NCBI GenBank assembly: GCA_947246685.1
Contig: CAMXSN010000002.1
Span: 271,485 to 335,484 of the forward strand
DNA: 64,000 nucleotides
Direction of reading: 5' to 3'
Origin: an uncultured Clostridia bacterium
GTDB taxonomy: Bacteria > Bacillota > Clostridia > Christensenellales > UBA3700
Positions 63,223 through 64,000 of this stretch are shown here, one piece after another. The position numbers were made by a program, and so were the translations under genes. A model generated the notes under the pieces. That model was not told the origin of the DNA. It searched no databases and worked only from the letters and a program-made list of their open reading frames with translations. How positions within the stretch are numbered: the stretch's first letter is position 1; each line of letters begins with the position of its first letter.

Positions 63223-63261
63223 ATTGTATCACATAATTTTTCATAATGCAAACATTTGTTC
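63223..63261 (-). promoter_or_regulatory. dinB promoter with LexA-type SOS box
   Basis: On the minus strand, GAACAAATGTTT (63250-63261) matches the Firmicutes LexA box GAAC-N4-GTTC at all but one position. It overlaps a weak -35 (TTGCAT, 63246-63251), 17 bases from TACAAT (63223-63228). Confidence 0.6.
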
Positions 63262-63339
63262 ATATTTATTATGAGGCAATATTATCCAAATATACGCGTG
63301 CGGTATCGCTCTTTGCTCATTAATCAAAATTGTTAATAC

Positions 63340-63365
63340 AAAACGGGAGAGCCGAGGCTCTCCCG
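63340..63365 (-). terminator. Terminator after galU
   Basis: On the minus strand CGGGAGAGC, loop CTCG, GCTCTCCCG, then TTTTGTATT. Confidence 0.85.
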
Positions 63366-63388
63366 AATGGGTTGGATAGATAATGATT

Positions 63389-64000
63389 TCAGAATTTAAG
63401 ATTTTTGAGATAATTTGTTAATCCGTCGCGCAGGTTTTCGTCGCGCAGTCCGTATTCGATTGTAGCTTGGATATATCCGAGTTTATCGCCGACGTCATAA
63501 CGGCGTCCGTCAAAGGTATAAGCGTATGCTCCCGTCGAATCTGCGATAGTCTGAATAGCGTCTGTCAGACATACTTCGCCGTTGGGCATTGCCGGCGTGT
63601 GTTTCAATACGTCGAATACATCCGGAGTGAGTATATATCTGCCTATGCTTGCCAACGTCGAGGGAAGTTTGTCGATAGGAGGTTTTTCCACGAGGTTGAT
63701 GACCTCTGCGTATTTGCCTTTGATGGCTCCCGGTTTTACTATGCCGTATTTCGACGCCTCTTCTTTGGGGACTTCCTGACATCCCAGTATTATTTTGCCG
63801 GTGGTGTCGAATGCGTCTATGAGCTGTTTCAGACACGGCTTTTGAGGATTGTAGATAATATCGTCGCCGTAAAGCACGGCAAAAGGCTCGTTGCCTACGA
63901 AGGTTTCGGCTTCGAGAACCGCCATGCCGCTGCCGTTCATTTCTTTCTGCCGCACGTAATAGATGTGCGCCATCTGAGATATGTCTCTTATCTTTTTAAG
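63389..64000 (-). CDS. galU: UTP-glucose-1-phosphate uridylyltransferase, C-terminal part
   Basis: The last 203 residues of GalU, which makes UDP-glucose for glycolipids, teichoic acid and capsule; its 5' end lies beyond the window. Visible segments are YVRQKEMNGSGMAVLEAE, PFAVLYGDDII, VEKPPIDKLPS, GRYILTPDVFD and RRYDVGDKLGY, all typical of bacterial GalU. The Met at 63973 is internal (preceded by in-frame ISQ), so the frame is taken to the window edge. Confidence 0.95.
   Translation of the reverse strand, partial: LKKIRDISQMAHIYYVRQKEMNGSGMAVLEAETFVGNEPFAVLYGDDIIYNPQKPCLKQLIDAFDTTGKIILGCQEVPKEEASKYGIVKPGAIKGKYAEVINLVEKPPIDKLPSTLASIGRYILTPDVFDVLKHTPAMPNGEVCLTDAIQTIADSTGAYAYTFDGRRYDVGDKLGYIQATIEYGLRDENLRDGLTNYLKNLKF

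Overview
The window looks like a chromosomal segment of a low-to-mid GC Firmicutes (Clostridia-like) bacterium, probably an uncultured, gut-type lineage. The evidence is gene order and content: ylxM-ffh-rpsP-khpA-rimM-trmD-rbgA-rnhB, dprA-topA-trmFO-hslVU, and yqfC-yqfD-phoH-HD phosphohydrolase-ybeY-era-yqzL-recO are Firmicutes neighbourhoods, and yqfC/yqfD are spore-formation genes. No rRNA, tRNA or CRISPR array was seen. The lineage assignment is inference.

Layout. 1-8.5 kb: end of smc, ftsY, a stand-alone kinase-like gene, then the SRP/ribosome-maturation operon; rplS is displaced to the end with its own promoter and terminator. 8.7-10.8 kb: a lipid-anchored GT-C type membrane protein with an N-terminal lectin-like domain. 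10.9-22.4 kb: comM-dprA-topA-trmFO-hslV-hslU-hisS-aspS-tcdA, then glyA. 24.0-26.3 kb: a visibly AT-richer island with a lipoprotein carrying a toxin-like His-rich C-terminus, a translationally coupled small cytosolic protein, and a lipoprotein trypsin-like protease. 26.3-28.6 kb: iscR-iscS-iscU under a palindromic Rrf2-type operator, plus a 45-residue membrane protein.

28.8-42.9 kb is accessory and surface-related: a transglutaminase-like cell-surface protein with a histone-H1-like cytosolic tail, a class II Fic protein sandwiched between two identical 218-bp direct repeats, a very large surface protein now split in two by a stop plus frameshift in its C-type-lectin-like domain, a GDPD phosphodiesterase, and four clusters of palindromic intergenic repeats. 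A structured, gene-free stretch at 40.9-41.15 kb ends in a strong terminator and may be an RNA gene or a small terminal-inverted-repeat element.

42.9-64 kb returns to housekeeping: lepA-hemW, a 50-residue zinc-ribbon protein, a four-helix membrane protein coupled to a DtxR/MntR-type regulator and a small single-span protein, an orphan PTS-type IIC transporter, pepF, dnaC (replicative helicase), the yqfC-to-recO operon (with a PgpH-like HD protein that lacks its extracellular sensor domain and a shortened RecO), ppdK, then dinB (LexA-type box) and galU on the minus strand.

The most promising places for undescribed biology are the 24.0-26.2 kb trio, the repeat-flanked fic locus with its palindromic repeat family, the split receptor-like surface gene, and the structured gap at 40.9-41.15 kb. 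Promoter, operator and terminator calls were made by eye against consensus sequences.
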